Assembly: GCA_964468205.1 (NCBI GenBank)
Contig: CAYXVG010000031.1
Location: forward strand, 1-64,000
DNA from: CAWELS01 sp964468205
GTDB taxonomy: Bacteria; Acidobacteriota; Terriglobia; Bryobacterales; Bryobacteraceae
Direction of reading: 5' to 3'
Length of the DNA stretch: 64,000 bases
In this document: piece by piece, positions 9,689 to 18,878 of the stretch
How the letters are laid out: each line of letters starts with the position of its first letter
Position numbering within the stretch: position 1 is the first letter of the stretch
Notes under the pieces: model-generated
Seen by the model: only the letters and a program-made list of their open reading frames with translations
Database searches by the model: none
Told to the model about the DNA's origin: nothing
Made by a program: the position numbers and the translations under genes

Positions 9689-10342
9689 TCAGCGGAGTTC
9701 CTTGATCCACAGATCCTTGAAGTGGACCTCGATCGGCCTCGGATGGGAGTGCACCTGGAGGGCGATGAATCCGCTTTGCTCGATGTCTGGGTCTTTCTCC
9801 AAGTAATCCACGGTGGCGATGCCGTCAACCTCCAGCTTGATCCGACTCCCTTTCGCCGTAATCACATACTCGTGCCACGCTTTGCGATCGAACTGGTCGA
9901 GGACGCCGCGGGGCGGCGCCGCCAACTGCACCCGGCGACGAGATTCGTCGTAGAGCACACCCCAGAGCGGTTCGCCGTTGGGACGCGCGCCGGCATCGGC
10001 CTGGTAGCCGGAAACCTCGTGCGAGTCCGGCACGGGCTTGCTGCGAAACTGGATGCCACTGTTGCCGTCGCCGTCGATGACCCGCATGGTTACCTTGAGA
10101 ATGAAGTCTGAGTAGTGTTTCTTCGTGCGCAGGAACTCGTTGTACTTGAGGCCGGGCGATTTGCCGATGATCACTCCATCCCGAACCTGCCAGACACTGG
10201 CTGTGTCGATATCCCAGCCGTCAAGGCTCCGCCCGTTGAACAGCGGTTCGAATCCTTCCCCGGCCACGTGCAGACCGGCTGCGCTCAGGCTGACCGCCAG
10301 GGCGACAACCGCGGACAGCACATGGATTGACTTGCAGCTCAT
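9689..10342 (-). CDS. Exported DUF1080 (3-keto-glycoside hydrolase-like) protein
   Basis: A 217-residue secreted protein with a Sec-type signal (VLSAVVALAVSLSAAGLHVAGE). The mature part begins FEPLFNGRSLDGWD, the classic DUF1080 opening. Further landmarks are GNSGIQFRS, SGYQADAG, WHEYVITAKGSRIKLEVDG and FIALQVHS. The family has a concanavalin-like jelly roll, and members have been linked to cleavage of 3-keto sugars formed by Gfo/Idh oxidoreductases. The start at 10342 overlaps the stop of the upstream oxidoreductase (ATGA), implying translational coupling. A paralogue lies at 13012-13641. Confidence 0.85.
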   Translation of the reverse strand: MSCKSIHVLSAVVALAVSLSAAGLHVAGEGFEPLFNGRSLDGWDIDTASVWQVRDGVIIGKSPGLKYNEFLRTKKHYSDFILKVTMRVIDGDGNSGIQFRSKPVPDSHEVSGYQADAGARPNGEPLWGVLYDESRRRVQLAAPPRGVLDQFDRKAWHEYVITAKGSRIKLEVDGIATVDYLEKDPDIEQSGFIALQVHSHPRPIEVHFKDLWIKELR

Positions 10343-11658
10343 GATCGTGCTCCCTTGCCTGCCGGCACTACGTCCCATGGCGCCCGCATCGGCCGCGCCA
10401 GCATGGCGTTGGCCTCCTTGTCGCCGGCGAACCGCTCCGCCTTTGGATCCCAGGTTAGCGTGCGTCCCAGCCGGATGGCGATATTGGTGCAGTGGACGAT
10501 CGAGTGGGCGCGATGGGCCGCCTCCGGATGCGAGGCTGTTTGCTTGCGGGACCGCACGGAATCGATGAAATCACGGATATGCGGCCGCATCACCTTCCAA
10601 TCGCTGCGAGGAACGGAGAGTTGCTTGTGCAGCGCCGGCGGATCCGCTTCCACCTCTCCGAAATCGGACATGTAGATCCACCCCTCGTCGCCGTCAAAGC
10701 GAACGCCTTTTTCATCGGGATCCATGATGAGCCGCACGCCGTCGGCGTAGCGCGCTCGCGTATTGAAGTAGTAGGGAGTGTTGTTGAATCCCTTTTCCTC
10801 GCGGAAGACGCCTTCGCCTTCAAACTCCACGGGTCCCGAACGGACGCTACCGTGGGCCCATTGGGCCGTCTCGCAGAAGTGAGCTCCCATGTCGGCGATC
10901 GCTCCGGCGCCGGTTTCCCAGTTCAACCGCCAGAGCCTTACCCGGACGCTGGAATAGGGGGCCTGAGGCGACTGCCCCAGCCAGCGGTCCCAGTCGAACA
11001 CCTCCACGGGCGGTGGCGGCTCCGGCGCCGGGATGGCGTTTCTGCGCCAGCCCGCGCCCGTACCATAGGAGAGAGTGATGGTGTGGAGTTTGCCGATCTT
11101 CCCGCCACGCACGGCATCGACAACAATTTTGTAACCGGGGATGGACCGGCGCTGCGTCCCGCACTGCCAGACGCGGCCGTGCTTCCGCATCGTCTCGACC
11201 AGCGCGCGCCCTTCGGCTACGGTCATGCTGAACGGCTTCTCCGAGTAGATGTCCTTACCGGCGCGGGCGGCCAGAATGCTGAGCACGCCATGCCAGCGGT
11301 CGCCGGTCGCAATGAGCACCGTGTCGATGTCCTTCCGTTCGAGCAACTCCTCGTGCAGGCGGTGGGTAGTGCAGTCGCTGTTGCCGTAGTGAGCGTCGAT
11401 CGCCTGCTTGCCCTTGGCGCGGCGTTCCGCGAAACAGTCGCACACAGCCACCACCTGAACGTCGCCTTCCTTAAGGAAGTGGTCGAGTACGTAGAGCCCG
11501 CGGGAGCCGAGCCCGATGGCGGCCATCGTGAGGCGGTCGGACGGTGGCGTAGCGCCGTTCCGCCCGAGGGCGGCCGGTGGCACGATGGCGGGCGCGGCCG
11601 CGGAGGCAAGCGCCCCTCCAAGAAATCCGCGGCGGGTGGTTTGATTAGGACGATGCAT
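10339..11658 (-). CDS. Tat-exported Gfo/Idh/MocA family oxidoreductase
   Basis: About 439 residues. The start at 11658 (MHRPNQTTRRGFLGG) has AAGGAGG about 8 nt upstream and puts the twin-arginine motif near the N-terminus; a start 24 nt further upstream has no such support. The Rossmann fold is seen in MAAIGLGSRGLYVLDHF. The family's catalytic EKP motif is present (YSEKPFSMTVAEG). The C-terminal domain (HTITLSYGTG, DMGAHFCETAQW) follows the usual plan. These enzymes use tightly bound NAD(P) to oxidise or reduce sugar hydroxyls, which fits Tat export after cytoplasmic folding. Coupled to the DUF1080 gene downstream. Confidence 0.88.
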   Translation of the reverse strand: MHRPNQTTRRGFLGGALASAAAPAIVPPAALGRNGATPPSDRLTMAAIGLGSRGLYVLDHFLKEGDVQVVAVCDCFAERRAKGKQAIDAHYGNSDCTTHRLHEELLERKDIDTVLIATGDRWHGVLSILAARAGKDIYSEKPFSMTVAEGRALVETMRKHGRVWQCGTQRRSIPGYKIVVDAVRGGKIGKLHTITLSYGTGAGWRRNAIPAPEPPPPVEVFDWDRWLGQSPQAPYSSVRVRLWRLNWETGAGAIADMGAHFCETAQWAHGSVRSGPVEFEGEGVFREEKGFNNTPYYFNTRARYADGVRLIMDPDEKGVRFDGDEGWIYMSDFGEVEADPPALHKQLSVPRSDWKVMRPHIRDFIDSVRSRKQTASHPEAAHRAHSIVHCTNIAIRLGRTLTWDPKAERFAGDKEANAMLARPMRAPWDVVPAGKGARS

Positions 11659-11721
11659 TCGATTTGCCTCCTTGGAACTCAACGTGGGCGTGACATGCGC
11701 CGGGTTGCGACCGCCACCGGC

Positions 11722-12972
11722 CTAGGCCTCCAGCTTCGGCAGCTCGTAGCCTTTCCTCCGCGGCCGCGATAGCATGCCATTCGCCTCTTCGTCGTTGGTG
11801 AACTGCTCCTTCGCCGGATCCCACTGGAGCTTGCGGCCCACTTCCCGGCAGATGTTGATCAAGTGGCAGAGGGAGTTGGATCGGTGAGCGATTTCAACGT
11901 CCGCGTTGGGCCGTTTCCGCGACTTGATGCAGTCAATGAAGTTTTTGATGTGGAACGAGTTCTCGCCTGGCCCTTCCTTGGTGATCTCGGGCGCGCCCTT
12001 CTTCAGCGCCGGATCTTCGGGAATGAAATCGCCGCGAATGATCTGCAACCTACCCTTTTCGCCGACGAAGATCGCGCCGAGCTGTTGGTGGTCCTTGATA
12101 ATCTCCTGCTCCAGCTTTAAAAGCGTTCCGTTTGCGTACCGGAGCATCACTTTGGCGGTGAGGCCTTCTCCCTCCGGCCAGATCTCCACGGGACCGGTGT
12201 AGTCCGTGCCGAGCGCAGTCTGTACTTGGTCAAGCGAGTGCGTGCCCCATCCGGTGACGCCCCAGGACCGCCCTCCGCCGTCATAGGCCCACCATCTCAT
12301 CCATCCCCGATGCAGCTCCTCGTGATAGGGCCGCAGCTCGGTCTGGTTGCACCACTGATCCCAGTCGAGGCCGTCGGGCATGGGCTGAGCGGGCTTCGGC
12401 GTCCAGCGATCCGGGCCCAAAAAATTACACACTATGACTTCCTTGACCTTGCCGATCTTGCCGTTCCTGACCAGGCTGCTGGCATGGATATTGATGGGCA
12501 TCGAGCGCTGCTGGGTGCCTGTTTGCAGGACCCGCTTGTGCTTCCGGACGAATCGCGTGAGCACCTGTCCCTCTTCCATCGTCAATGTCAGCGGCTTCTC
12601 GGCGTAGACATCCACCCCGGCCTGGACGGCGTGGACGCAGACCAGCACACGGGCATGCGTCGTGGTTTCTACAAAGACGCCGTCGAGTTTCTCTTTCTCG
12701 AGCATCTGCCGGTACTCGCCGTATTTAGACCAGTTCTCTCCGTCCGGATGGACCTTTACCGCCTCGGCGATGGAGCCCGGATAGATGTCGGCCACCGCGG
12801 TGATGCGTCCCATTCCGAAGTCTTCGTGCTGGAGCAGCCAACGCGCCCGGCGTCCGACGCCGATGAATCCGATTTCGACGCGGTCGTTCGCTCCCAATAC
12901 CGTGGACCGCGCCACGTAGGGGAAAGCTACCATAGCGGCAGAACTGTTCTTCAGGAAAGTTCGTCGTTTCAT
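11722..12972 (-). CDS. Tat-exported Gfo/Idh/MocA family oxidoreductase
   Basis: A 416-residue paralogue of the preceding enzyme. The signal KRRTFLKNSSAAMVAFPYVA carries the twin arginine. The nucleotide-binding loop is IGFIGVGRRARW, and the EKP catalytic lysine is in YAEKPLTLTMEEG. VTGWGTHSLDQVQTALG and FIDCIKSRKRPNADVEIAHRS are typical C-terminal landmarks. It lies between the two DUF1080 genes of a minus-strand cluster: the DUF1080 gene at 13012-13641 is 39 bp upstream and the other oxidoreductase is 63 bp downstream. Probable role: oxidation at a ring hydroxyl of a glycoside in the periplasm (inference from family). Confidence 0.88.
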   Translation of the reverse strand: MKRRTFLKNSSAAMVAFPYVARSTVLGANDRVEIGFIGVGRRARWLLQHEDFGMGRITAVADIYPGSIAEAVKVHPDGENWSKYGEYRQMLEKEKLDGVFVETTTHARVLVCVHAVQAGVDVYAEKPLTLTMEEGQVLTRFVRKHKRVLQTGTQQRSMPINIHASSLVRNGKIGKVKEVIVCNFLGPDRWTPKPAQPMPDGLDWDQWCNQTELRPYHEELHRGWMRWWAYDGGGRSWGVTGWGTHSLDQVQTALGTDYTGPVEIWPEGEGLTAKVMLRYANGTLLKLEQEIIKDHQQLGAIFVGEKGRLQIIRGDFIPEDPALKKGAPEITKEGPGENSFHIKNFIDCIKSRKRPNADVEIAHRSNSLCHLINICREVGRKLQWDPAKEQFTNDEEANGMLSRPRRKGYELPKLEA

Positions 12973-13011
12973 CTTCTTCTCCGTTTTCGCATGCGTGCCG
13001 GAATCCCGGCG

Positions 13012-13641
13012 TCAATCGAGAACCTGAATCGACAAGTCCTTGAAATGCACCTCAAGCGGCTCCCGGCTGCCATGAACCTGCAGCGCGATGAAGCCGGAGC
13101 GGGCGACTGCCGGGTCCTGCTCCTGGTACTCGACGGTTGTTACTCCGTCAAGCTCCAACCGGATCCGGTTTCCCCGCGCGGTGATCACGTACTCGTGCCA
13201 GCCGTCGAGGTCCACGGTCTTCCGGAATTCAGGCCCTGGGAACCCCAGCATCTTGTGACGCGCCTCGCAATAGAGGGCGCCCCAGTAGATGCCCGGTTCT
13301 CGCCGTCCGACACCGGCGTCTGCCTGGTAGCCGGCGACGTTGTGGGAATTTGGAACCGCCCAGCTACGGAATTGGATTCCACTGTTTCCATTTCCGCCGA
13401 CAATCCGCATCTTGAGCTTAAGGATAAAATTCGAGTAGTGTTCTTTCGTCCGGAGGTACTCATGATAATTCAGGCCTTCGGACTTGCCGATAAGCACTCC
13501 ATCCTGAATCGTCCACACTGCTGGAGTGTCAACGATCCAATCACTCAAATCTTTGCCGTTCCAGAGCGGCTGGAAGCCGCCCGCCGCCCAAAGGGCGCTG
13601 CCTGTCAACAGGACCAGCAAGGACGTCACGATATTGCGCAT
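13012..13641 (-). CDS. Exported DUF1080 (3-keto-glycoside hydrolase-like) protein
   Basis: About 209 residues from an ATG at 13641 preceded by GGAGAAC; longer starts would bury the signal peptide (RNIVTSLLVLLTGSALWAAGG). Mature opening FQPLWNGKDLSDWIVD, then GNSGIQFRSWAVPNSHNVAGYQADAG and DGWHEYVITARGNRIRLELDG, all DUF1080 hallmarks. It is clearly paralogous to 9689-10342, sharing the same order of motifs and nearly the same length. First gene of a four-gene minus-strand cluster (DUF1080, Gfo/Idh, Gfo/Idh, DUF1080), which begins just beyond the TonB receptor terminator. Confidence 0.85.
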   Translation of the reverse strand: MRNIVTSLLVLLTGSALWAAGGFQPLWNGKDLSDWIVDTPAVWTIQDGVLIGKSEGLNYHEYLRTKEHYSNFILKLKMRIVGGNGNSGIQFRSWAVPNSHNVAGYQADAGVGRREPGIYWGALYCEARHKMLGFPGPEFRKTVDLDGWHEYVITARGNRIRLELDGVTTVEYQEQDPAVARSGFIALQVHGSREPLEVHFKDLSIQVLD

Positions 13642-13702
13642 CGGTGTTCTCCAGCCTACTATACTGGCCTGCTCTGGCCACGCCGGCGAGCAGCTCACAG
13701 CG

Positions 13703-13739
13703 AAAAAAATGGGCCGCCGGCCGGTGAAGACCGGCGGCC
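13703..13739 (-). terminator. Intrinsic terminator of the TonB-dependent receptor gene
   Basis: A perfect 9-bp GC stem (13712-13720 with 13731-13739, loop 10 nt) is followed on the minus strand by seven T residues (13703-13709). It lies 29 bp past the receptor's stop codon and upstream of the DUF1080 gene, so the receptor and the Gfo/DUF1080 cluster are probably separate transcripts unless there is readthrough. Confidence 0.85.
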
Positions 13740-13768
13740 TAGAGTTTCGGGGTCATTGCATCAGGGGT

Positions 13769-16700
13769 CTAGAATTGGAATCGCAGCCCGAACTGCATTC
13801 GCCGGGGAGCACGAGCGGAGGTGAATTCCCCAAATCCGGGGTCCACCTGGGCTCCTGTAGCGGTGTCGAAGAGTGCACCCGTATCGAAGGAAGCGAACTG
13901 TGTATGGTTGAAAGTGTTGTATGTTTCCCACCGAATCTGAATGCGCATCGATTCCCGAATCGGGATGTTCTTGAACAAAGCGATGTCCCAGTTGTTGATG
14001 CCCGGCCCGCGAAGCTGATGTTTGCCCGCGTTCCCAATTGTCCCTACGGCGGGTAAGGCGAACGCTTCCGTACGGAAATTCCGGCTGAAACTCCGTTCGC
14101 TTTGGGGCAGGTAGGGATCACTCAGCAAGTCGATGCGCGCACCATCAGTTGGAGACCCGGTAATGTCAATCGATTTCGTCGTACCGTAGCCAACACTGAG
14201 AGGCTGGCCACTAACGAAGCTTGTAATCCCGAGCACCTGCCAGTTATGCAGCACTGCCTTGGCGACGATGTTATCCCATGGAACCTTGGGGATATCCGCC
14301 AGGTAGTTGATTTTCACTATGTGGGTGCGATCGAAGTCCGAAAGACCGTAGTCTCTCTGGCGCGCCGGTACGAGGTTGCTCACGGGCGAGAAATCGCCGG
14401 TCACAAAGTCCAGCGCTTTTCCAAACGTGTACGAAACCCCGAATTGTACTCCCCGCGCGAAACGGCGGTTTGCGGTGACTTGAAGCGAATGGAAGTTGGA
14501 GGAACCAGCCGACTCCCGGAACAGCAGGTTACCATAGCCGGGGTACGGCCTAAGAAAATTGGCTGGCAGCGGTTTACCCGGCTTCGTTGGATCCTCGTTG
14601 GCCGGATCGAAGTTCGCGCCGAAGGGGATCGAATTGAGGTTGCGGCGCCAAGATAGATGGCGGCCGAGCGAGGCGACATACGAAACATCCAGCACAGTGT
14701 TAAATCCGATATCACGCTGTACACCAAAGCTGTAGTTGACCGCGCTGGGCATGTGGTCCTGCGGGTCGAACCCACGGATAGCCGACGGGAACGATAATCC
14801 CTGGGCAGAAGATAACTTTGACATCTCCCCGTAGTAGAGAACCGGTTTCTCAATAAGCGGCGGCTGTACGGAAAGGTTCTGGATCTGTGCGTCAACCAAC
14901 GGGTTGTAGAAGATTCCAACACCGCCGCGCAGCGCTGTCTTCCCATCTCCGAAGAGATCCCAAGAAAAGCCGACACGTGGAGCGAACTGAACACCCTGGT
15001 TCTCGTACATGCCTCTCGGGAAGCTATTATCAATTGACGGTGAGACCATCCCATTGAATGGATCGCCACTGCCGGGAGCAACCGCGCCGATTGCGTAGGA
15101 TGGGTAGAACTGCCCCGTGGCAGCATCCACGGCGACTCGTTCCCCGGCGTCGTCAAAGGCCGGATCCAGAAGGTGGACCGCAGCACCACTATCGAAGCGG
15201 GATGGAACGAAACCGGATAGCAGGTCTTCGGCATGGTGGGTCGGCCTCACCCAGTAGAAACGCATGCCGTAGTCGAGAACGAACCGCGGCGTCACTTTCC
15301 AGGTATCCTGCGCATACCAGTGAATCGCAAAATTCCGCGCCTTCATGACGGGGCGGCGATTGGCTTCTTCGTAGGTCTGATAGACGCCCAACGCTGCATT
15401 GGAATACGCCCAGTTCGTATCCAGCGGGTTGTTCACGTTTCTATTGAAAAGGAATGATCCAAATCTTTCGACTGGAGAAGTCATGCCGTGGCCGGCCCAC
15501 TGGAAGAAGATGCCGAGCTTCACGAGATGAGACCCCGATACGATGCTCACCTTGTCGTCCCACGTGAAGAGATTGTACGGATCATCCATCGGAAAACGGC
15601 TGAGAATCCTGATATCAGCGGCGCTGGGAATGCCACCAAACCGAGCTCGCGGGACGATGTCTTCCGGATTCGCCGACGGATAGAGTTGTCCGGCGGTGAA
15701 GCCGATATTGGAGCGCTGAACACCCGCCAGCCCGTCGTCGGTTGTCGTCAGCTTCTCGGGATTCTCAAACCACGAAAACTTGAACTCGTTGATAATGGTG
15801 GGCGATACAACTTTTGTGTAGCGAGTGGTCACCCCACGATTGGCCGCCGTGAACGTGAGTGGCATGTGCGGCCAATTCCCCACAAAGTAGCCCCGAAAAA
15901 CATAACCCTCTTGTTTCTCATCGAACGTGGTGTAGGTACCGGAGATACGATTGTTGGCGTTAAAATTGTAGTCGAGCTTCAAGGTATCTGTCCGGTTCGG
16001 AAGGTTCTCTTCCGCGCTGAACACATAGTTATACCTGCCGTTCGACACGCCGCGGTCAAAGAAATTGGCTTCCGGAAAGAACTTAAGCAGAGCAATTCCG
16101 CTCGGGTCCAGGCGGTCCGATGGGATTCTGTTTCCAGGAAATGGAGCGCCACCATTGTAGGGGTCGAAGATCGGCACCTGATTGCCGTTCGTGTAAAGAG
16201 TCTGAGAGAAGTCTCCCTGTCGCTCAGGCCCGGTCGGCACGGTTCGGGTAAACGTATGCGTATTGCTAATGGGCCAGAACTCCTGATTCCAGAAGAAGAA
16301 CATCTTGTCCCTGCTGGTGTTCCATTTCTTCGGGATGAAGACGGGACCGCCGATGTTGTAGGTATAGGTGTTGTAGCGGTGTCGCGGCTTGGTAGTTATG
16401 CCGCGTCTGTTGTCAAAGAAGTTCATGGCGTTGAACTGCTCATGCCGTTTGAAGTAGGAGAACATGCCATGAAACTGCTGTGTCCCCGATTTGGTCACCA
16501 TGTTCACGACGGCCCCGGACTTGCGACCGAATTCCGCCTGGTAGTTGTTCTGGAGGATGTGAACTTCCGAGACAGCTTCCTGGCTGATTTGCAGCTTCAA
16601 AGCGAAACCGTTCCGGACGTCGCTCGACATCACTCCATCAACGGCGACCGTGTTAGTGTTCACTCGACCACCGTTCGAACTGAAATCCACACGGCGGGTG

Positions 16701-17239
16701 AGCGAATCTTCCTCGCGATTCATTACTACCCCGGGAATCAGTTGCATGAGAGAAGGCACATTCCGGTTAATCACCAGGAGGTTGCTCACCTGCTCACTCG
16801 TGATCGTGCTGGAACGCTCGGCGCTCTCGGTTTTTACAATGGCCGCTTGCCCCTCTACGGACACAACCTCGGCGACAGTACCAAGTTCCAGCGCGATGCT
16901 TCCCAGTCCCAATCGCTCGCCGGTCGGAAGGATTGTATTCCTTCTCTCAAGACTGGCGAAACCGCTGCTCTCCACCCTAAGCGTATACTCGCCGGCGTCA
17001 AGTCCTGTGAAGACGAAATTCCCGTTCGCCTGAGAATTCACTTTGCGCTCGACACCAGTTCGTTGCTCGGTCAAGGTAACGGTGGCTCCGGGAATGGAGG
17101 CACCGCTCGGATCGGTGATGGTCCCGGCAATCGAGCCGGTATAGATTTGGGCTTGGAGCGGCGCTCCCATGATCAGCAGCGCGATTAACCCGGTAATTCC
17201 CAAAGACAAGTAACAGAACAGTCTGTTCCAGTAAGGCAT
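13769..17239 (-). CDS. Oar-like TonB-dependent receptor with carboxypeptidase-regulatory domain
   Basis: About 1156 residues from an ATG at 17239, chosen because AAGGAG lies 7 nt upstream; another ATG is 21 nt earlier. Signal peptide to about residue 30 (LIALLIMGAPLQAQ). Then comes a CarboxypepD_reg-like domain (GSIAGTITDPSGASIPGATVTL, GNFVFTGLDAGEYTLRVE), a plug-like region (VPSLMQLIPGV, AVDGVMSSD, SGAVVNMVTKSG) and a long beta-barrel ending in the aromatic outer-membrane signature FGLRFQF. This architecture is very common in Acidobacteria and is taken to import oligosaccharides or other large substrates. It is divergent from the membrane regulator at 17500. Confidence 0.9.
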   Translation of the reverse strand: MPYWNRLFCYLSLGITGLIALLIMGAPLQAQIYTGSIAGTITDPSGASIPGATVTLTEQRTGVERKVNSQANGNFVFTGLDAGEYTLRVESSGFASLERRNTILPTGERLGLGSIALELGTVAEVVSVEGQAAIVKTESAERSSTITSEQVSNLLVINRNVPSLMQLIPGVVMNREEDSLTRRVDFSSNGGRVNTNTVAVDGVMSSDVRNGFALKLQISQEAVSEVHILQNNYQAEFGRKSGAVVNMVTKSGTQQFHGMFSYFKRHEQFNAMNFFDNRRGITTKPRHRYNTYTYNIGGPVFIPKKWNTSRDKMFFFWNQEFWPISNTHTFTRTVPTGPERQGDFSQTLYTNGNQVPIFDPYNGGAPFPGNRIPSDRLDPSGIALLKFFPEANFFDRGVSNGRYNYVFSAEENLPNRTDTLKLDYNFNANNRISGTYTTFDEKQEGYVFRGYFVGNWPHMPLTFTAANRGVTTRYTKVVSPTIINEFKFSWFENPEKLTTTDDGLAGVQRSNIGFTAGQLYPSANPEDIVPRARFGGIPSAADIRILSRFPMDDPYNLFTWDDKVSIVSGSHLVKLGIFFQWAGHGMTSPVERFGSFLFNRNVNNPLDTNWAYSNAALGVYQTYEEANRRPVMKARNFAIHWYAQDTWKVTPRFVLDYGMRFYWVRPTHHAEDLLSGFVPSRFDSGAAVHLLDPAFDDAGERVAVDAATGQFYPSYAIGAVAPGSGDPFNGMVSPSIDNSFPRGMYENQGVQFAPRVGFSWDLFGDGKTALRGGVGIFYNPLVDAQIQNLSVQPPLIEKPVLYYGEMSKLSSAQGLSFPSAIRGFDPQDHMPSAVNYSFGVQRDIGFNTVLDVSYVASLGRHLSWRRNLNSIPFGANFDPANEDPTKPGKPLPANFLRPYPGYGNLLFRESAGSSNFHSLQVTANRRFARGVQFGVSYTFGKALDFVTGDFSPVSNLVPARQRDYGLSDFDRTHIVKINYLADIPKVPWDNIVAKAVLHNWQVLGITSFVSGQPLSVGYGTTKSIDITGSPTDGARIDLLSDPYLPQSERSFSRNFRTEAFALPAVGTIGNAGKHQLRGPGINNWDIALFKNIPIRESMRIQIRWETYNTFNHTQFASFDTGALFDTATGAQVDPGFGEFTSARAPRRMQFGLRFQF

Positions 17240-17380
17240 TGCTGAACTCCTTCGATTCATAGACTACGAGAACAATCGGAGTTGCTTACGTTGGCCGCCG
17301 TCTGCAGTGACTTGGGTGCTGGAAAAGCCAGCGTTCGTGCTTTGTTCGCCAAGCGGAAGCCGTAAGACCCCGTTACACTC

Positions 17381-17412
17381 TTGTTCGTGTTCGTTTACAA
17401 CTTCGATATAAT
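17381..17412 (+). promoter_or_regulatory. Candidate promoter of the membrane regulator
   Basis: A perfect TATAAT at 17407-17412 lies 87 nt before the regulator's ATG, with TTGTTC at 17381-17386 as a weak -35 (20-bp spacer). The surrounding ACTTCGATATAATCCT is matched at 15 of 16 positions by the promoter of the sulfatase gene at 28226. Confidence 0.4.
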
Positions 17413-17499
17413 CCTAGTGGCAAGTCAATCTTACAAGCTAAGCCCTCCAGATTCGGATAAGAACGGTTCTTTAACTGTTAAGTAACGGCAAGGAGAGTC

Positions 17500-18849
17500 A
17501 TGGATCAAGCGGTTCAGCAATGCCCTTCCCCCCGGGGTTTCCGGGCTTGGGGTGATCGCGGCGCTCTGATCGAGCGAATCCTTAACAGCGCCACGTTTCG
17601 GCGGTCGCCGAGAATCCGCGAGTTCCTCAGCTACGTAGCCGCGCATGCCTTCGAGGACGATTTCGATTCCATCACCGAGCAGCAGATCGGCGTGGCTGTC
17701 TTTCAACGCCGGGCGGATTACAACCCGGGGGACGACAGCGTGGTCCGCGTGCAGGCGCACCACCTGCGGAAGAAGCTGGCCGAGTATTTCGCTGGAGAAG
17801 GAGCGGACGAACCGGAGGTAGTCGAGATTCCGAAGGGTGGTTACGTCCCGGTCTTCCGTCCGCGGGAGGTGGTTACGCCGACGCCGCCCGGGGCCCCCAT
17901 ACCTCAACTCGCGGCTCCGGCCTCTACTGCCCATCTTGGGGGTCGGCTTTACATGGGGGCACTGCTGTGCCTTGCCGCCTTCGCTGCCGGACTCTTCACC
18001 CAACTAATCTGGCCCGGTGGAGAAGAAGCGCCGGTTCCGATCGAGGCCGCGGCGTTCCCTAGCGCCCCTACAGGCTACGAACCCGCGCCAAATCCGATAC
18101 TGGGCCGGGTTCTGGTACCGGAGCAACCGACCATGCTCTTCATGGAAGACATGGCACTGCTGTTGGCTTACTCCCTGCGGGATCGCAACGAGTTCATCGA
18201 CCTGGAAGAGTACCGTCAGGGGACATTCCGGTCCAGCGCAGCGGGGGTTCTCGGAAGCGACCTCCCTGTCCGGCGGCTGGCGGGACATGTCCGGCGCGGG
18301 CGCCATGTCGATTTCGCAAACGCTCAGTTCGCCTTTTCGCTGGCCCAAGCCTACCCGACGCTTTGCCGGAACGTGACGGTCCGCTATCCCCAAGACATTC
18401 ACATTAGAGACCTGAAGATGGGCAACTGTATCTTTCTGGGAGGCACCTCGGTCAACCCGTGGGTTGAGCTTTACGAAGACCGCTTGAATTTTCGGTTACG
18501 CTATTTCAGCGAAAAGGGTGGTGGTTTCGAGAACCGCGAGCCGCGACCCGGTGAGCCGTCCGTCTACGGCGAGATGCGCGAAGGCGAACGCACGTATTAC
18601 GCCCGCGTCGCCCTGCTGCCGAATCTGGATACGGGCTACGCCACACTGATTCTGACCGGACATGGTTCCACCGCGACCGAAGCCGCCACGGAATTCATCC
18701 TCAAGCCGGATGCCGCCGAACTGCTGCCATCCCCGCTGCGGGCCGCGCTGGACTCCGGGGCACGGCAGGTCGAGATCCTCCTCGAAGTAACCCGCGTACT
18801 GGGAGCGCCGCATCGCGTTGAAGTAGCTGCATGGCGCGCTGAGAGGTGA
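17500..18849 (+). CDS. Membrane-anchored winged-helix-like regulator
   Basis: 449 residues. Residues about 22-120 form a conserved block (LIERILNSATFRRSPRIREF, ITEQQIGVAVFQR, DYNPGDDSVVRVQAHHLRKKL, VEIPKGGYVPVF). I recognise this as the cytoplasmic winged-helix-like domain found in many acidobacterial signalling proteins and comparable to CadC-type DNA-binding domains. A Pro/Ala linker and one membrane segment (about 149-171, YMGALLCLAAFAAGLFTQLI) follow. The remaining 275 residues, probably periplasmic, are unrecognised. AAGGAGA precedes the ATG. Its divergent placement suggests it controls the adjacent receptor gene, but binding has not been shown. Confidence 0.75.
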   Translation: MDQAVQQCPSPRGFRAWGDRGALIERILNSATFRRSPRIREFLSYVAAHAFEDDFDSITEQQIGVAVFQRRADYNPGDDSVVRVQAHHLRKKLAEYFAGEGADEPEVVEIPKGGYVPVFRPREVVTPTPPGAPIPQLAAPASTAHLGGRLYMGALLCLAAFAAGLFTQLIWPGGEEAPVPIEAAAFPSAPTGYEPAPNPILGRVLVPEQPTMLFMEDMALLLAYSLRDRNEFIDLEEYRQGTFRSSAAGVLGSDLPVRRLAGHVRRGRHVDFANAQFAFSLAQAYPTLCRNVTVRYPQDIHIRDLKMGNCIFLGGTSVNPWVELYEDRLNFRLRYFSEKGGGFENREPRPGEPSVYGEMREGERTYYARVALLPNLDTGYATLILTGHGSTATEAATEFILKPDAAELLPSPLRAALDSGARQVEILLEVTRVLGAPHRVEVAAWRAER

Positions 18850-18878
18850 CCGGGAGACCGGCACGGTTTCCCTGGCCG

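Noticed and set aside
12226..13824. A 532-codon plus-strand frame across the Gfo/Idh and DUF1080 genes
   Set aside because: It spans two recognised minus-strand genes and the receptor terminator; no motif of its own.
15488..17188. A 566-codon frame opposite the TonB-dependent receptor
   Set aside because: Antisense shadow of the receptor; no family-like motif.
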